Part shown: one piece after another, positions 18,320-27,942 of the stretch | Layout of the letters: each line of letters opens with the position of its first letter | Position numbering within the stretch: the stretch's first letter is position 1 | Assembly: GCA_965198285.1 (NCBI GenBank) | Contig: OZ240251.1 | Location: forward strand, 1,736,001 to 1,800,000 | Direction of reading: 5' to 3' | Length of the DNA: 64,000 nt | Origin: UBA11872 sp965198285 | GTDB lineage: Bacteria; Chloroflexota; UBA11872 | The notes under the pieces: model-generated | What the model saw: only the letters and a program-made list of their open reading frames with translations | What the model was told of the DNA's origin: nothing | Database searches by the model: none | Translations under genes and position numbers: made by a program

Positions 18320-19149
18320 CTATTCCGCGAGATCCAGGCGGGCAGCCCCTGGAGGCCCGCGCCGCGAGTCTGGACCCGGAAGGCCGTTTCGAGCCGGCGG
18401 CGCAACTGGTCCGGCGTGAGGTGACGTTCGAGGCGTCCGTCCACGGCCATCGAAATGCCGCCCGTCTCCTCGGAAATGATCACGGCGACGGCGTCGCTTG
18501 CTTCGGTGATGCCCAGGCCGGCGCGGTGCCGGGTACCCACGTGATCCTGGGGGCCCAACTCGTCGCTAAGGGGCAGCATGACGTGCGCGGCGACGACTTC
18601 CGTGCCGTTGACCAGGATCGCTCCATCGTGCAGTTCGGAGCCGGGATGGAAGACGGTCACCATGAGGTTCCGCGACAGGCTGGCTTCCAGCCGGGTGCCG
18701 GTGCTGGCAAATTCGTCCAGCCCGCCCTGGCGTTGCACGACGATCAGCGCGCCCCAGAGGCGGGCCGAGAGTTCATCGGCCGAGGCGACTACCTCGCCGA
18801 TCATCTGTTGCGTCTGCTCGGGCGTGACCATGCCAAACGGATGCGCCACGAGCGTTCCGGTGCGGCCAGCGCGTTCCAGCAGGCGCCGCAACTCGGGCTG
18901 AAAGACCACAATGAGGCTGAAGGCGGCCACCAGGATTCCCTGTTCGAGGATCCAGTTGACGAGTTCCAGTTGGAGTACGCGGCCAATTACGAACACGGCC
19001 ACGGCAATGACCAGCAACCCGCGCAGCAACTGGTCGGCCTGAGTTCCGCGGATGAGGGTCAGGACAGCGTTGAATAGGAGGGCGACCAGCAGGATTTGAA
19101 TAGCGGCGCCAAAGTCAAACTCACCTGCGAGGTACTCAAGCTGTTCCAC
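18316..19149 (-). CDS. cdaA: CdaA-type diadenylate cyclase
   Basis: Makes cyclic di-AMP from two ATP. Residues 12-82 hold three membrane helices, then a coiled stretch and the DAC domain with the catalytic motifs DGA (175-177, in ELHDGAILV) and RHR (207-209, in GTRHRAGLGI). Length (277 residues) fits CdaA. It forms an operon with cdaR; glmM, the frequent third member, is not in this window. c-di-AMP normally controls potassium and osmotic balance and cell-wall state. No c-di-AMP riboswitch was noticed nearby. Confidence 0.92.
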   Translation of the reverse strand: MEQLEYLAGEFDFGAAIQILLVALLFNAVLTLIRGTQADQLLRGLLVIAVAVFVIGRVLQLELVNWILEQGILVAAFSLIVVFQPELRRLLERAGRTGTLVAHPFGMVTPEQTQQMIGEVVASADELSARLWGALIVVQRQGGLDEFASTGTRLEASLSRNLMVTVFHPGSELHDGAILVNGTEVVAAHVMLPLSDELGPQDHVGTRHRAGLGITEASDAVAVIISEETGGISMAVDGRLERHLTPDQLRRRLETAFRVQTRGAGLQGLPAWISRNR

Positions 19150-19190
19150 GAGAGCCGCTAATCGTCAGCGCCGACGGTATTTCAGTCTAC

Positions 19191-20171
19191 CTACGCTCCC
19201 AGCTCGTTAAATGCGGCGTCTCCGCGCATGATTGCCACCAGCAGCGCCTTCTGGGCGTGCAGGCGGTTCTCCGCCTGATCGAACACCACCGACTGGGGGC
19301 CATCCAGGACGGCGTCCGTGACTTCCTCGCCACGGTGGGCGGGCAGGCAGTGCATGAATACCGCGTCCGGGCCCGCGAGCGCTATCAGGTCGTCGTCCAC
19401 GCGGAAGGGGGCAAAGACTTCCTGGCGGTGCGCGGCCTCGTCTTCCAGACCCATGCTGACCCAGGCGTCGGTGTACACGACCTCGGCGGCGGCCACGGCG
19501 GCCCGCGGGTCGTTGCTAATTTCGATGCTGCCTCCACATTCGTCGGCCATGTCCTGGGCGCGTTCCAGCACGTCGTCGTCAGGTTCGTAGCCGGCGGGTG
19601 CGGCGACGCGGACGTGCATGGCGGTCAGGGCGCCGGCAAAGAGCAACGAGTTGCAGACGTTGAAGCCGTCGCCTACATAGGCCAGCCGCCGGCCCGCGAG
19701 GCCGCCCAGGTGCTCGCGGATGGTGAGCAGGTCCGCCAGGGCCTGGCAGGGATGCGTGAGGTCGCTGAGCCCGTTGATCACGGGAATTTCAGCCCAGGCG
19801 GCCAATTCCTCGAGTGTGCGGTGCTCGTATACGCGCGCCATGAGCGCATCGACCCAGCGTTCAAGGTTGCGCGCGATGTCCGGGATCGACTCGCGCACGC
19901 CGATCTGGGTGTGCTCATTCATCAGGTCGATTGCGAAGCCGCCGAGTTGGGACATGCCAACCATGAAGGTGGTGCGTGTACGCAAAGACGCCTTCTCGAA
20001 GAGCATGGCGAGGCTGCGGCCGGCCAGCAGGTGATGCGGCTGGCCGGCGGCCTGCATTGCCTTGAGTTGGGCAGCACGATCCAGCAGGCGCCGGAGCTGA
20101 TTGGGCGACAGGTCGGCCAGGCTCAGGAAATCCTGGCCGCGCAGATCAGCGACGGTGTCGTGCGTGATCAA
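19191..20171 (-). CDS. argF: Ornithine carbamoyltransferase
   Basis: Converts ornithine and carbamoyl phosphate to citrulline in arginine synthesis. Carbamoyl-phosphate loop SLRTRT at 62-67, HPCQ at 140-143, the ornithine-binding DAWVSMG at 235-241 and HCLPAHRGEEV at 274-284 are all intact; 326 residues is normal. The start is TTG, overlapping the TGA of the upstream spoIID-like gene as TTGA, so it is probably translationally coupled. No other arg gene is adjacent. The odd pairing with a wall-linked SpoIID protein suggests simple operon co-transcription. Confidence 0.93.
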   Translation of the reverse strand: MITHDTVADLRGQDFLSLADLSPNQLRRLLDRAAQLKAMQAAGQPHHLLAGRSLAMLFEKASLRTRTTFMVGMSQLGGFAIDLMNEHTQIGVRESIPDIARNLERWVDALMARVYEHRTLEELAAWAEIPVINGLSDLTHPCQALADLLTIREHLGGLAGRRLAYVGDGFNVCNSLLFAGALTAMHVRVAAPAGYEPDDDVLERAQDMADECGGSIEISNDPRAAVAAAEVVYTDAWVSMGLEDEAAHRQEVFAPFRVDDDLIALAGPDAVFMHCLPAHRGEEVTDAVLDGPQSVVFDQAENRLHAQKALLVAIMRGDAAFNELGA

Positions 20172-21997
20172 TAGACGTGCTCGAAGGCGACGCCGGTGTA
20201 GTACGCCGCCAGAATCTGCTCGCCGTTGGCGCCGTCAGCGGCCATGGCGTTGGCGCTGCGCAGCGGCAGTCCGACTCCGTGGCCCAGCAGGGTTTGTCCC
20301 TGGCTATAGGAATCGTCAACGGCTACCGCCCAAGGTTTGATCGGACCGCCCCATTCCACATGCCAACTCCGGGTGCGGCCGTCGGCGCGTGAGAAGTACA
20401 CGGCGTGGATGGTACTTCCCTCGTAGGTCAACACGCAGCCGCGCGTGTCGTGAACCGCGTCCCGCAGGCGGGTGCCCGACAGTTCGCGGGCGTATCCGTG
20501 ATAGACCTGATCGCGGGTGTAGAGCGTGGGGGTGTTCCGGGTGGAGGCCGCCACGTGGAACAGGGCCCCGCGTGTCCGGCTTGCATCCCGGACTGTGTAG
20601 GCGTAGGTGCGAAACGCGATGGCCGAGGCCCGCAGCGCTTCCCAGGGAATCGTGTCGTTTTGCTCGACAAGGCCCGCGAGGTAGTCGCTCATGGGCAGCG
20701 TGTTCACTACCCAGGCGCTTTGGAAGCTGGGCAGCCAGGCGAATTCCATTGATCCCCGGTAGGTCCGCTGCGGGGCCGTTTCTTCCAGCCGCAGCAGCGA
20801 ATCCTCCACGGGATCGATGAGAACTTTGCCGACCGTATGGACCTGGGTGCTGTCGGGCAGGTCGATCACGTGCATCTCGTTGGGGATGTCACGGTGGATG
20901 CTCACGCGCTCGTCCTGGCCCAATTGGGCCAGGACTGCGCCGCCTTCGTCGCGTATCTCCAGTCCCGCGGTCGAGAAGATGGTGGCTTGGTCGACCCCAG
21001 GGTTGTCGTCGCTGATGTCGAGAAGCCCGACCCGAACGTCGGGCGTGGCCAGTTGGGCCGGTGCGCTGACGATTGGCGCGCGCACAGCGCGGGCGGTGAA
21101 CCACTCGCCGCCGGTCTGCAAGTCCGGCTGGAGCCGGAAGGGACCGGGGACCGCCGGCATCTGGACCGCGATGTCGAGCGTGGCCGAGCCGCCCGACGCA
21201 ATGTCGTTGGGCAGCGGCGTGAGGGCCGGCGTGGCGCGAACGGACGGTGCGCTGGAGTCGGCCCAACGCACGCCGACCTGCACGGCGTCGTCGCCAGCGG
21301 CCGCCCAAGTCTCAGCGCCGGTGTTTTCGACCGTGAGCCGCAGTGAGGTCGAGTTGCCGGGGGCCTGAGGTGCAAGCGGATCGACGCTGTAGGTCGCGTC
21401 GATCGCGTCGGTGAGGGCTGCCAGGAAGGTGCGCCCAATAGGTTCGATCTGGATCGGTACAGCGCGCGTGGCCAGAAAGCTCAGCTTGCCGCGCTGGAAG
21501 AACTGCGCGGTTATCCCGCCGGCCTCAGGTACTTCCTCGGAGATGGGCAGCCCCAGCAGATCGGCTCGGCCCAGGCTATTCCACAGCTCCAGAAAGCCGA
21601 ACCGGACCGAGTGACGGGTCTGCCAGACGAATTCAACCGTCGGTTCACTACGAAACGGGGCGATCTGATGAAAGTAGCGCTGACCCGACACCAGTTCGCC
21701 CAGGAGGGCGGGTTGCACCTCGTACGACGTGCCGGCGTTCTCGGACCAGTGCTCCAGCATGAAGTTGGCATAGAGCTGCGCCGAGCGGCCGTTGCGTTCG
21801 AAGCGCTCGGTGAGGGGATCGCCGACGATCGCGACACCGCCCACGCGCTCGACGAAGCCGGCGAAGAGCGGATCGATGGCGGCGTCAGACGATGGGGCAA
21901 TCTCCGCCAACACGCGCACGGCCGGCGCCGTGGCGAGGCCGGCCGCGCCGAGCGCGGCGGCGTGGCCGAGGGTACGTCGTGAGAGTTGTCGTTGCAT
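20168..21997 (-). CDS. SpoIID/LytB-domain secreted protein
   Basis: A 609-residue exported protein. Residues 1-31 form a signal with SRRT and a hydrophobic Ala/Gly-rich helix (Tat-like). The middle carries beta-rich regions, one with the pattern LRLTVENTGAETW seen in adhesion-type domains. The C-terminal part has SpoIID hallmarks: TLPMSDYLAGL, EALRASAIAFRTYA, DTRGCVLTYEG and GHGVGLPLRSA. SpoIID enzymes cleave denuded peptidoglycan glycans in Bacillus, but the domain is widespread in non-sporulating bacteria. Its stop overlaps the argF start. Confidence 0.85.
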   Translation of the reverse strand: MQRQLSRRTLGHAAALGAAGLATAPAVRVLAEIAPSSDAAIDPLFAGFVERVGGVAIVGDPLTERFERNGRSAQLYANFMLEHWSENAGTSYEVQPALLGELVSGQRYFHQIAPFRSEPTVEFVWQTRHSVRFGFLELWNSLGRADLLGLPISEEVPEAGGITAQFFQRGKLSFLATRAVPIQIEPIGRTFLAALTDAIDATYSVDPLAPQAPGNSTSLRLTVENTGAETWAAAGDDAVQVGVRWADSSAPSVRATPALTPLPNDIASGGSATLDIAVQMPAVPGPFRLQPDLQTGGEWFTARAVRAPIVSAPAQLATPDVRVGLLDISDDNPGVDQATIFSTAGLEIRDEGGAVLAQLGQDERVSIHRDIPNEMHVIDLPDSTQVHTVGKVLIDPVEDSLLRLEETAPQRTYRGSMEFAWLPSFQSAWVVNTLPMSDYLAGLVEQNDTIPWEALRASAIAFRTYAYTVRDASRTRGALFHVAASTRNTPTLYTRDQVYHGYARELSGTRLRDAVHDTRGCVLTYEGSTIHAVYFSRADGRTRSWHVEWGGPIKPWAVAVDDSYSQGQTLLGHGVGLPLRSANAMAADGANGEQILAAYYTGVAFEHVY

Positions 21998-22150
21998 GGG
22001 CTCTCAGGGTAACGGCTAATCGGTCCGTTACCGTTACAAACCGCACCAACGCAGTTCGTTGCGCCGGACGCGGAGGACTCCGGTGGTACGGGCTGCGCCG
22101 GGGGGCGACGACAACCCAGACGCTCGACTTAACGTCGGCATACTGAACGT

Positions 22151-23329
22151 GTGACGCAGCGCGCCGGTTTGCACATCTACCTCGACCACGCCGCCACGAC
22201 GCCACTGGATCCGGCGGTGTTCGAGGTTATGCGGCCGTACTTCTGGGCCGAGGCCGGTAACCCCTCGAGCGTGCACGCGCCAGGTCGGCGCGCACGCGAT
22301 GCGCTGGACACGGCACGTCAGCAGGTTGCGGGTGCGCTGGGCTGCAAGCCCGGCGACATGGTCTTTACCAGCGGCGGAACCGAGGCCGACAACCTGGCGG
22401 TGATCGGCACGGCCCTGGCGGAGGCGGCACGCGGCCGCCATGTCGTGACGACGGCGATCGAGCACCACGCGGTGCTTCTTGCGGCTCGCTCGCTCAGGAT
22501 GCACGGGTTCGAGGTGACCGAGCTGACCGTCGATCAGGCGGGCCGGGTTGATCCGGCTGAGCTGGAGGCCGTCGTTCGTCCGGACACCGTTCTGGTCAGC
22601 ATCGGGCTGGCGAACAACGAGATTGGAACCATTCAGGACATTTCCACGCTTGCCGGCATTGCGCACGCCGCTGGTGCGCGCCTGCACACGGACGCGGTGC
22701 AGGCGGCCGGGCAACTCGACATAAATGTTGATCAGCTTGACGTCGACCTGTTAAGTTTGTCCGCGCACAAGCTCTACGGCCCCAAAGGGGTCGGCGCGCT
22801 GTACATGCGCGAGGGCGTGAACGTAGAGCGACGGGCTTTTGGCGGAGCGCAGGAACGCGACCGCCGGGCGGGGACCGAGAACGTGCCAGGAATCGTGGGG
22901 CTGGGCGAAGCCGTGGTCCGCGCGGAGGCCAAGCGCGAACGGCGGACCGCGCACATGCGCGGGCTCAGCACGGCGCTGATCGAACGTGTGACGTCCGGGT
23001 GTGCGGAGGTGTGCGTGACGGGGGCTCCGGAGCGGCGGCTGCCAGCCTTTGCGCCGTTTGCTTTTCCGGGCATCGACGCCGAGTCGCTGTTGATTCGCCT
23101 GGATCTGGAAGGGATTGCGGTGTCCACCGGCGCGGCTTGCACATCCGGTTCGCTGGAGCCGTCGCACGTGATCGAGGCGCTTGGCCTGCCCGCGGCCTAC
23201 CGGCGCGGTTCGCTGCGGTGCACGGTGGGACGGGCTACGACGCCGGATGACGTTTCCGAGGCCGGCGACGCGATCGTGCGGCAGGCACGGGCGCTGCGAG
23301 CCGTGGCGGCGCCGGCGGGAGTTGTCTAG
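22151..23329 (+). CDS. Cysteine desulfurase (NifS/IscS family)
   Basis: PLP enzyme that takes sulfur from cysteine for Fe-S clusters and thio-modification. Key residues: His105 (EHHAV), Asp181 (HTDAVQ), Lys207 that binds PLP (SAHKLYGPKG) and the persulfide Cys330 (STGAACTSGS). The active-site loop SGSLEPSHV is of the group I type. The GTG start at 22151 lies very close to a CATACT -10-like hexamer (22139-22144), which would make the message nearly leaderless. It is followed 2 bp later by a small membrane protein gene. No iscU or mnmA is adjacent. Confidence 0.92.
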   Translation: MTQRAGLHIYLDHAATTPLDPAVFEVMRPYFWAEAGNPSSVHAPGRRARDALDTARQQVAGALGCKPGDMVFTSGGTEADNLAVIGTALAEAARGRHVVTTAIEHHAVLLAARSLRMHGFEVTELTVDQAGRVDPAELEAVVRPDTVLVSIGLANNEIGTIQDISTLAGIAHAAGARLHTDAVQAAGQLDINVDQLDVDLLSLSAHKLYGPKGVGALYMREGVNVERRAFGGAQERDRRAGTENVPGIVGLGEAVVRAEAKRERRTAHMRGLSTALIERVTSGCAEVCVTGAPERRLPAFAPFAFPGIDAESLLIRLDLEGIAVSTGAACTSGSLEPSHVIEALGLPAAYRRGSLRCTVGRATTPDDVSEAGDAIVRQARALRAVAAPAGVV

Positions 23330-23331
23330 AC

Positions 23332-23598
23332 GTGGACGTGCTGTTTGTGATCCCTCCATCGGTATATCTGGGCCTGCTGCTGGCCACGTTCGTGAGCTTT
23401 ACTTTCCACGCAGTGGTGGGTCGGCGGCAGAACTCGGGGTTCTTTTACTGGCCGTTCGGCGTCGCCGGATTCGCCGGAGGTGCGGTTGCGGCCGGCGCAA
23501 TTGGCGCAACGTACATGGCGATCGGCGGCCTGCCAATTCTCGGGGCTTTCGTGGGGTGCGTGGTGGGTTTGCTGGTTGCGCATCTGGTGCTGACGTGA
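23332..23598 (+). CDS. Small hydrophobic membrane protein
   Basis: An 88-residue protein with three likely membrane helices (about 8-27, 39-62 and 65-86), rich in Gly and Ala. The GTG start lies 2 bp after the cysteine desulfurase stop, so they are probably co-transcribed. No family is recognised. The charged loop HAVVGRRQNSG separates helices one and two. Confidence 0.6.
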   Translation: MDVLFVIPPSVYLGLLLATFVSFTFHAVVGRRQNSGFFYWPFGVAGFAGGAVAAGAIGATYMAIGGLPILGAFVGCVVGLLVAHLVLT

Positions 23599-23632
23599 GC
23601 GGGCCAGCGCCGGGCGCCGCGGCAGTCTGAGC

Positions 23633-23670
23633 GCGGGCATTGCCCGCCGTGCAACTGTGCTAATTTTTTT
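23633..23670 (+). terminator. Possible weak intrinsic terminator
   Basis: A gcgggc/gcccgc stem (23633-23638 and 23642-23647) with a 3-base loop, followed after 16 bases by seven T residues (23664-23670). The spacing is too long for a classical terminator, but the site lies after the desulfurase pair. Confidence 0.3.
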
Positions 23671-23699
23671 GCCTACGCCGGATTCCAGGGAGTCGGATA

Positions 23700-23819
23700 A
23701 TGGTTGTCCGATTGGCCAAACTGACCCTGGGATTTGTGATCGGGCTGGCGGCGGGCTACGCGCTTTGCGTGATGCGCCCAGCGGCTGAGTCGGATCAACC
23801 AATGGAGGACCTCCCATAG
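23700..23819 (+). CDS. 39-residue single-helix membrane miniprotein
   Basis: A short frame beginning ATG at 23700 with GGAG seven bases upstream (in gggagtcggata), ending TAG at 23819. The predicted product has one hydrophobic helix (about residues 8-25, LTLGFVIGLAAGYALCVM) and an acidic C-terminus (AAESDQPMEDLP). Good ribosome site, membrane-helix composition and place just upstream of alaS support a real small protein, but no family is recognised and coding cannot be proved from one sequence. Confidence 0.45.
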   Translation: MVVRLAKLTLGFVIGLAAGYALCVMRPAAESDQPMEDLP

Positions 23820-23923
23820 CGCCGGCATAGCCCACGGCTCGCACGTTCTCTAAGGCTGATCGGGAGGCAGCTTCCGTCGGTCTTTCTTTGTTTCGCGAGC
23901 CTGGCCCGCCTGGGGACCGCACG

Positions 23924-26545
23924 ATGACTACCGCTGAAATCCGCGACCACTACCTGAAGTACTTCGCCGAGCGCGGGCACCGCGTGCTGCCGAGCACTTC
24001 TCTGGTGCCGGTGGGTGACCCGAGCGTGCTGTTGACCTCGGCCGGGATGCAGCAGTTCAAACCGTACTTCAGCGGCGAGCGCCCTTCGCCCTATCCGCGC
24101 ATCGCGACGGTGCAGAAGTGCTTCCGGACGACTGACCTGGATGAGGTAGGCGATCTGAGCCACCTCACGTTCTTCGAGATGCTGGGCAATTTCAGCTTCG
24201 GCGACTACTTCAAGCTTGAAGCGATCACCTGGGCGCGCGAGCTGGTTCAGGACGTGATCGGGATCGAGCCGGACCGGGTCTGGGCCACGGTCTACGAGGG
24301 CAGCCCGGGCGTGCCGCGCGACGAGGAAGCGGCGGACATCTGGGCGGACCTCGGGCATCCCCGCGAGCGCATTGCTTATGCGGGCGAGGACAACTTCTGG
24401 GGGCCGACCGGCGACAGGGGCCCGTGCGGGCCAACAACCGAGATTCACGTCAACCTGCGACCCGATCTGCCCGACGTGGGGCCGCTGGCGGCACCGGAGC
24501 GCTACCTGGAGATCTGGAACCTGGTGTTCAACCAGTACTTCAAGTCGGCGGAGGGTGAACTGACGCCGCTGGAACAGCACGGCGTGGACACGGGGGGCGG
24601 CCTGGAGCGGTGGGCCGTGGTGCTACAGGGCGTGAACTCGATTTACGAGACGGACACATGGTGGCCGCTGCTGGGGGCGGCGGCCGGCCGTGCGGGCCTG
24701 GAATATGAGGCCGAGCGCGAGAGCGGGCGATCGCTGCGGGTAATCGCCCAGCACAGCCGGGCGGCGGCGTTCCTGATCGGGGACGGCGTGATGCCGGGCA
24801 ACGAGGGTCGGGGTTACATCCTGCGCCGCAGCATCCGCCAAGGCGTGCGGCACGCGCGGCAGCTGGGTATCGAATCCGACGCCCTGGCGCCCGTGGTGGA
24901 TACGGCCATCGACGTGATGTCGGAGGAGGGGTACGACGACCTGCTGCCGCGGGCGGACTTTATCCGCAACGTGGTCGGCGACGAGGAGCAGCGATTTCGC
25001 CGGACCCTGGACGCCGGGGTGGCGCGGCTGGACGACTTGCTGGCCTCCGTGCCGCCGGGCGGGCGGGTGGACGGCGCGCGAATGTTTGAGTTGTACGACA
25101 CCTTCGGGTTTCCGCCCGATATCACCAAGGACATTGCGGCGGCGCGCGGCGTGGGCGTTGACAAAGCGGGATTTGACTCGGCGCTGGCGGAGCAGCAGGC
25201 GCGGAGCCGGGCGGCTCAGTCCGGCGGGCAGACGCTTGAACTGCCGTCGGGCTTCGGCGAGACCGCTTTTCTGGGCTATGACTTCGCGACCGAAGGCGAA
25301 GGCACGATCGTGGCCCTGGCTCGCGGTGGGGAGTTGCTGGACACCGTGGCCGCGGGCAGTCAGGTCATGATCGTGCTCGATCAGACGCCGTTTTATGGCG
25401 AGGCCGGCGGGCAGGTCGGCGATACCGGCGTGCTGGAAGGCCCCAACGGGGCCGCCCGCGTGACCGACACGCTGAAGAATCCCGAAGGCACTGTGGTCGC
25501 GGTCGCGGAAGTGACACGCGGGCACCTGACGGTAGGCGAGCGCGTGCGGGCGCGGGTCGACCGCGAACGGCGTTTCAACATCATGCGCAACCACACGGCG
25601 ACCCACCTGTTGCACGCAGGGTTGCGCCGCACGTTGGGCGATCACGTTCGACAGGCCGGCTCGCTGGTTGCGCCGGACCGGCTGCGTTTCGACTTCACGA
25701 ACCCAGCGCCGGTGACCGGCGACCAATTGCGTCAGACTCAGAGTTGGGTGAACAGTCAGATCCTGTGCGATCACTCGCTGGTCACTGAGCTGACCGAGGT
25801 GCAGGCGGCCGTCGAGGCCGGGGCCATGGCGCTGTTTGGAGAGAAGTACGGCGAAGTGGTGCGCATGGTCCGGCTGGGCGAGGTCAGCCGTGAGCTCTGC
25901 GGCGGCACGCACTGCGTGTCCAGCAACCAGATCGGAATATTTGCCATCGTGCAGGAGTCCGGCATCGCCGCGGGGATCCGCCGGATCGAGGCCGTCACCG
26001 GCGCCGGCGCCGTCACCTTTGTGGAGCGACACCAGGACTTGCTGGCCGGGATTGCTCGTCAGCTGGAAGCGGCGCCCGCCGAGACGCCCGAGCGCGTGCA
26101 ACGGCTGTTGGATCAGCAGGCGGACCTACGTCGTCGGTTGCAGGCTGCCGAACGATCCGAAGCCCGGCGGCTGGCGGTCAACCTGGCGTCCGGATCGGTT
26201 GCCGTGGGGCCGATCTCGCTGGTAGCGGCCGATACATCGGTGGGCAATCGTGACGCCCTGCGCGGGCTGACCGACGATTTGCGCCAGCGGCTGGCGGCGC
26301 CCTGGGTGATCGTGCTGGCGGCGACGATCGAAGGACGTCCGGCGTTCGTTGCCGCGGCGTCGGACGAGGCCGTAGCGTTGGGCATGAACGCGGGCGCGCT
26401 GGCTCGAGCAATGGCGACGACGGCGGGCGGCGGCGGCGGCGGCCGGCCCGGTCTGGCGATGGCCGGCGGCAAAGACCCGTCGCGTATCCCGGCGGCACTG
26501 GATGCGGGCCGCGCCTATGTCGCTGACGTGGTAGGCGTGACATGA
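23924..26545 (+). CDS. alaS: Alanyl-tRNA synthetase
   Basis: Charges tRNA-Ala and edits mis-charged Ser/Gly. The 873 residues hold the class II catalytic core (TSAGMQQFKPYF near the start, GRGYILRRSIRQG), the editing domain zinc motifs HTATH (about 556) and CGGTHC (about 658), and a C-terminal DHHA1 domain ending with a Gly-rich GGGGGGRPGLAMAGGK stretch. The ATG at 23924 gives the standard N-terminus (MTTAEIRDHYLKYF). Its stop overlaps the next start as ATGA, heading a seven-gene rightward run. I saw no T-box leader. Confidence 0.95.
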   Translation: MTTAEIRDHYLKYFAERGHRVLPSTSLVPVGDPSVLLTSAGMQQFKPYFSGERPSPYPRIATVQKCFRTTDLDEVGDLSHLTFFEMLGNFSFGDYFKLEAITWARELVQDVIGIEPDRVWATVYEGSPGVPRDEEAADIWADLGHPRERIAYAGEDNFWGPTGDRGPCGPTTEIHVNLRPDLPDVGPLAAPERYLEIWNLVFNQYFKSAEGELTPLEQHGVDTGGGLERWAVVLQGVNSIYETDTWWPLLGAAAGRAGLEYEAERESGRSLRVIAQHSRAAAFLIGDGVMPGNEGRGYILRRSIRQGVRHARQLGIESDALAPVVDTAIDVMSEEGYDDLLPRADFIRNVVGDEEQRFRRTLDAGVARLDDLLASVPPGGRVDGARMFELYDTFGFPPDITKDIAAARGVGVDKAGFDSALAEQQARSRAAQSGGQTLELPSGFGETAFLGYDFATEGEGTIVALARGGELLDTVAAGSQVMIVLDQTPFYGEAGGQVGDTGVLEGPNGAARVTDTLKNPEGTVVAVAEVTRGHLTVGERVRARVDRERRFNIMRNHTATHLLHAGLRRTLGDHVRQAGSLVAPDRLRFDFTNPAPVTGDQLRQTQSWVNSQILCDHSLVTELTEVQAAVEAGAMALFGEKYGEVVRMVRLGEVSRELCGGTHCVSSNQIGIFAIVQESGIAAGIRRIEAVTGAGAVTFVERHQDLLAGIARQLEAAPAETPERVQRLLDQQADLRRRLQAAERSEARRLAVNLASGSVAVGPISLVAADTSVGNRDALRGLTDDLRQRLAAPWVIVLAATIEGRPAFVAAASDEAVALGMNAGALARAMATTAGGGGGGRPGLAMAGGKDPSRIPAALDAGRAYVADVVGVT

Positions 26546-27942
26546 GAACGGTACGGGACCGGCGCCCCGACTTCGTGCGGCGAGTCTCAGTCCCGGACGA
26601 CCGGACCGGACGCCGGCGCGTGTATGGCGCGCCCCGCTCGAACGAACGCCCATCCGAGGCGTCCGGCCAGCGTGCGGTGTTCGAGCGGGTTCCGGCCGAC
26701 CCATCTGCGGAATCCAGGCGCGCGAAGTCTTCGCCTTGGGTTGTTCCCTCTCCCCGTCTTTCGGAGACGCTCATGTCGTGGCGGCCCGCGGCGGCCGTTG
26801 CCGGCGCGCTGGCGGTGGCGGCGCTGCTGCTGGTCGTGGCGTTTCAGTATTTCGTGGCGCCGTCCAGCACGATCGTCGTGATTCCGCAGGCCAAGCGGTT
26901 GCCGATTGAAGCGACGATTCGCATCGACCCCGACGCCGGCGCGTTGGACGTGGAACGCGGCATTGTGCCGGCGATGGTGATGGACGCCACGGTAGAGGAC
27001 ACGCTGACTAAACCCACGACGGGGCGCCGGCGCGAGGCCGAAGGGGTTGCGAGGGGATTTGTCACGGTTCGGAACCGGACGCGCCAGGCGGTGGTGCTGC
27101 CGGCCGGCTCGCGGGTGATGACCGCGGACGGCACAGGCTTCCTGACGGATGCCGAATTCCTGGTGCCGCCCACGCTCCAGGTTGGGGGACGGGATGTGCC
27201 CGGGGAAGCCATCGTGGCGGCGACGGCCGAGGCGCCCGGCCTGGCGGGCAACGCGCCCGCGCTGGCGATCACAACGGTTGACGGACCGTTTGGCGGGGCG
27301 CTGGAGGCGTTCAACCCGCAGCCACTGCAGGGCGGTTCGGAACGCGAAGTCGCGCTGGTGTCCGAGCGCGATCTCACCGACCTGGACAGCGTGCTGACGG
27401 AGCGTTTGCAGAGTGCGGCCATCGAGCATCTGCGCCGCGACCGTCCGGCCAACCAGACGCTCATCGTCTGGTCGCCGGCTGCGGGGAATCCGCAGATTCT
27501 CAAGCATGAATTCAGCGCCAGACCCGACGAGCACGCCGCGGACCTTTCCCTCTCCATGGAAATCCGCGCGCTCGGAACCGCTTTCTCCACAGAGGATCTG
27601 GAAGCTGTCTTGCGGCAGCGCCTGCGGGACTCGCTGGAGGGGCAGGCGTTCGAGATCGACTCGGTTCGCGTGGTCACTACCGAGGTGCTGGGCGAACGCC
27701 AGGGCGTGCTGGACTTGCGCGTGCAGGCGATTGCCGAAGCGGTGGACACGATCAATCACAACACGGTGCGCGAAACCGTGGCCGGGCGTTCGCTTGGCGA
27801 AGGTCTGCAAGCTCTGCGGGCGCTGCCCGGCGTCGACCGCGTGACTGTTACCCACGACCCGCCCGACACGTCCAACTTTCCGAGGATCGGGTTTCGCATC
27901 GATGTCAAGGTCGAAGCGCCGCAACCAATTCCGACCCCGTGA
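26542..27942 (+). CDS. Baseplate J/gp47-like membrane-anchored protein
   Basis: A 466-residue protein with a basic, probably disordered N-terminus (1-80), one membrane helix (about 82-105) and a large extracytoplasmic beta-rich part. Segments such as GFVTVRNRT, VVLPAGSRVMT and NAPALAI resemble the repeated beta modules of baseplate J/gp47-like proteins, which in Chloroflexota commonly sit beside ruvX. No phage genes surround it, so a phage role is unlikely. It overlaps alaS (ATGA) and, at its 3-prime end, ruvX by 41 bases. Function is unknown. Confidence 0.6.
   Translation: MRTVRDRRPDFVRRVSVPDDRTGRRRVYGAPRSNERPSEASGQRAVFERVPADPSAESRRAKSSPWVVPSPRLSETLMSWRPAAAVAGALAVAALLLVVAFQYFVAPSSTIVVIPQAKRLPIEATIRIDPDAGALDVERGIVPAMVMDATVEDTLTKPTTGRRREAEGVARGFVTVRNRTRQAVVLPAGSRVMTADGTGFLTDAEFLVPPTLQVGGRDVPGEAIVAATAEAPGLAGNAPALAITTVDGPFGGALEAFNPQPLQGGSEREVALVSERDLTDLDSVLTERLQSAAIEHLRRDRPANQTLIVWSPAAGNPQILKHEFSARPDEHAADLSLSMEIRALGTAFSTEDLEAVLRQRLRDSLEGQAFEIDSVRVVTTEVLGERQGVLDLRVQAIAEAVDTINHNTVRETVAGRSLGEGLQALRALPGVDRVTVTHDPPDTSNFPRIGFRIDVKVEAPQPIPTP

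Noticed and set aside
23820..23923. T-box riboswitch before alaS
   Set aside because: No AGGGUGG-like T-box sequence or terminator/antiterminator pair could be found in the short leader.
24623..26101. Long open frame opposite alaS
   Set aside because: Antisense of a strongly conserved gene in high-GC DNA; composition gives long spurious frames and no domain is recognisable.
26542..27942. Prophage, suggested by the gp47-like gene
   Set aside because: No capsid, tail, terminase or integrase genes are nearby; it sits in a core operon with alaS, ruvX and mltG.
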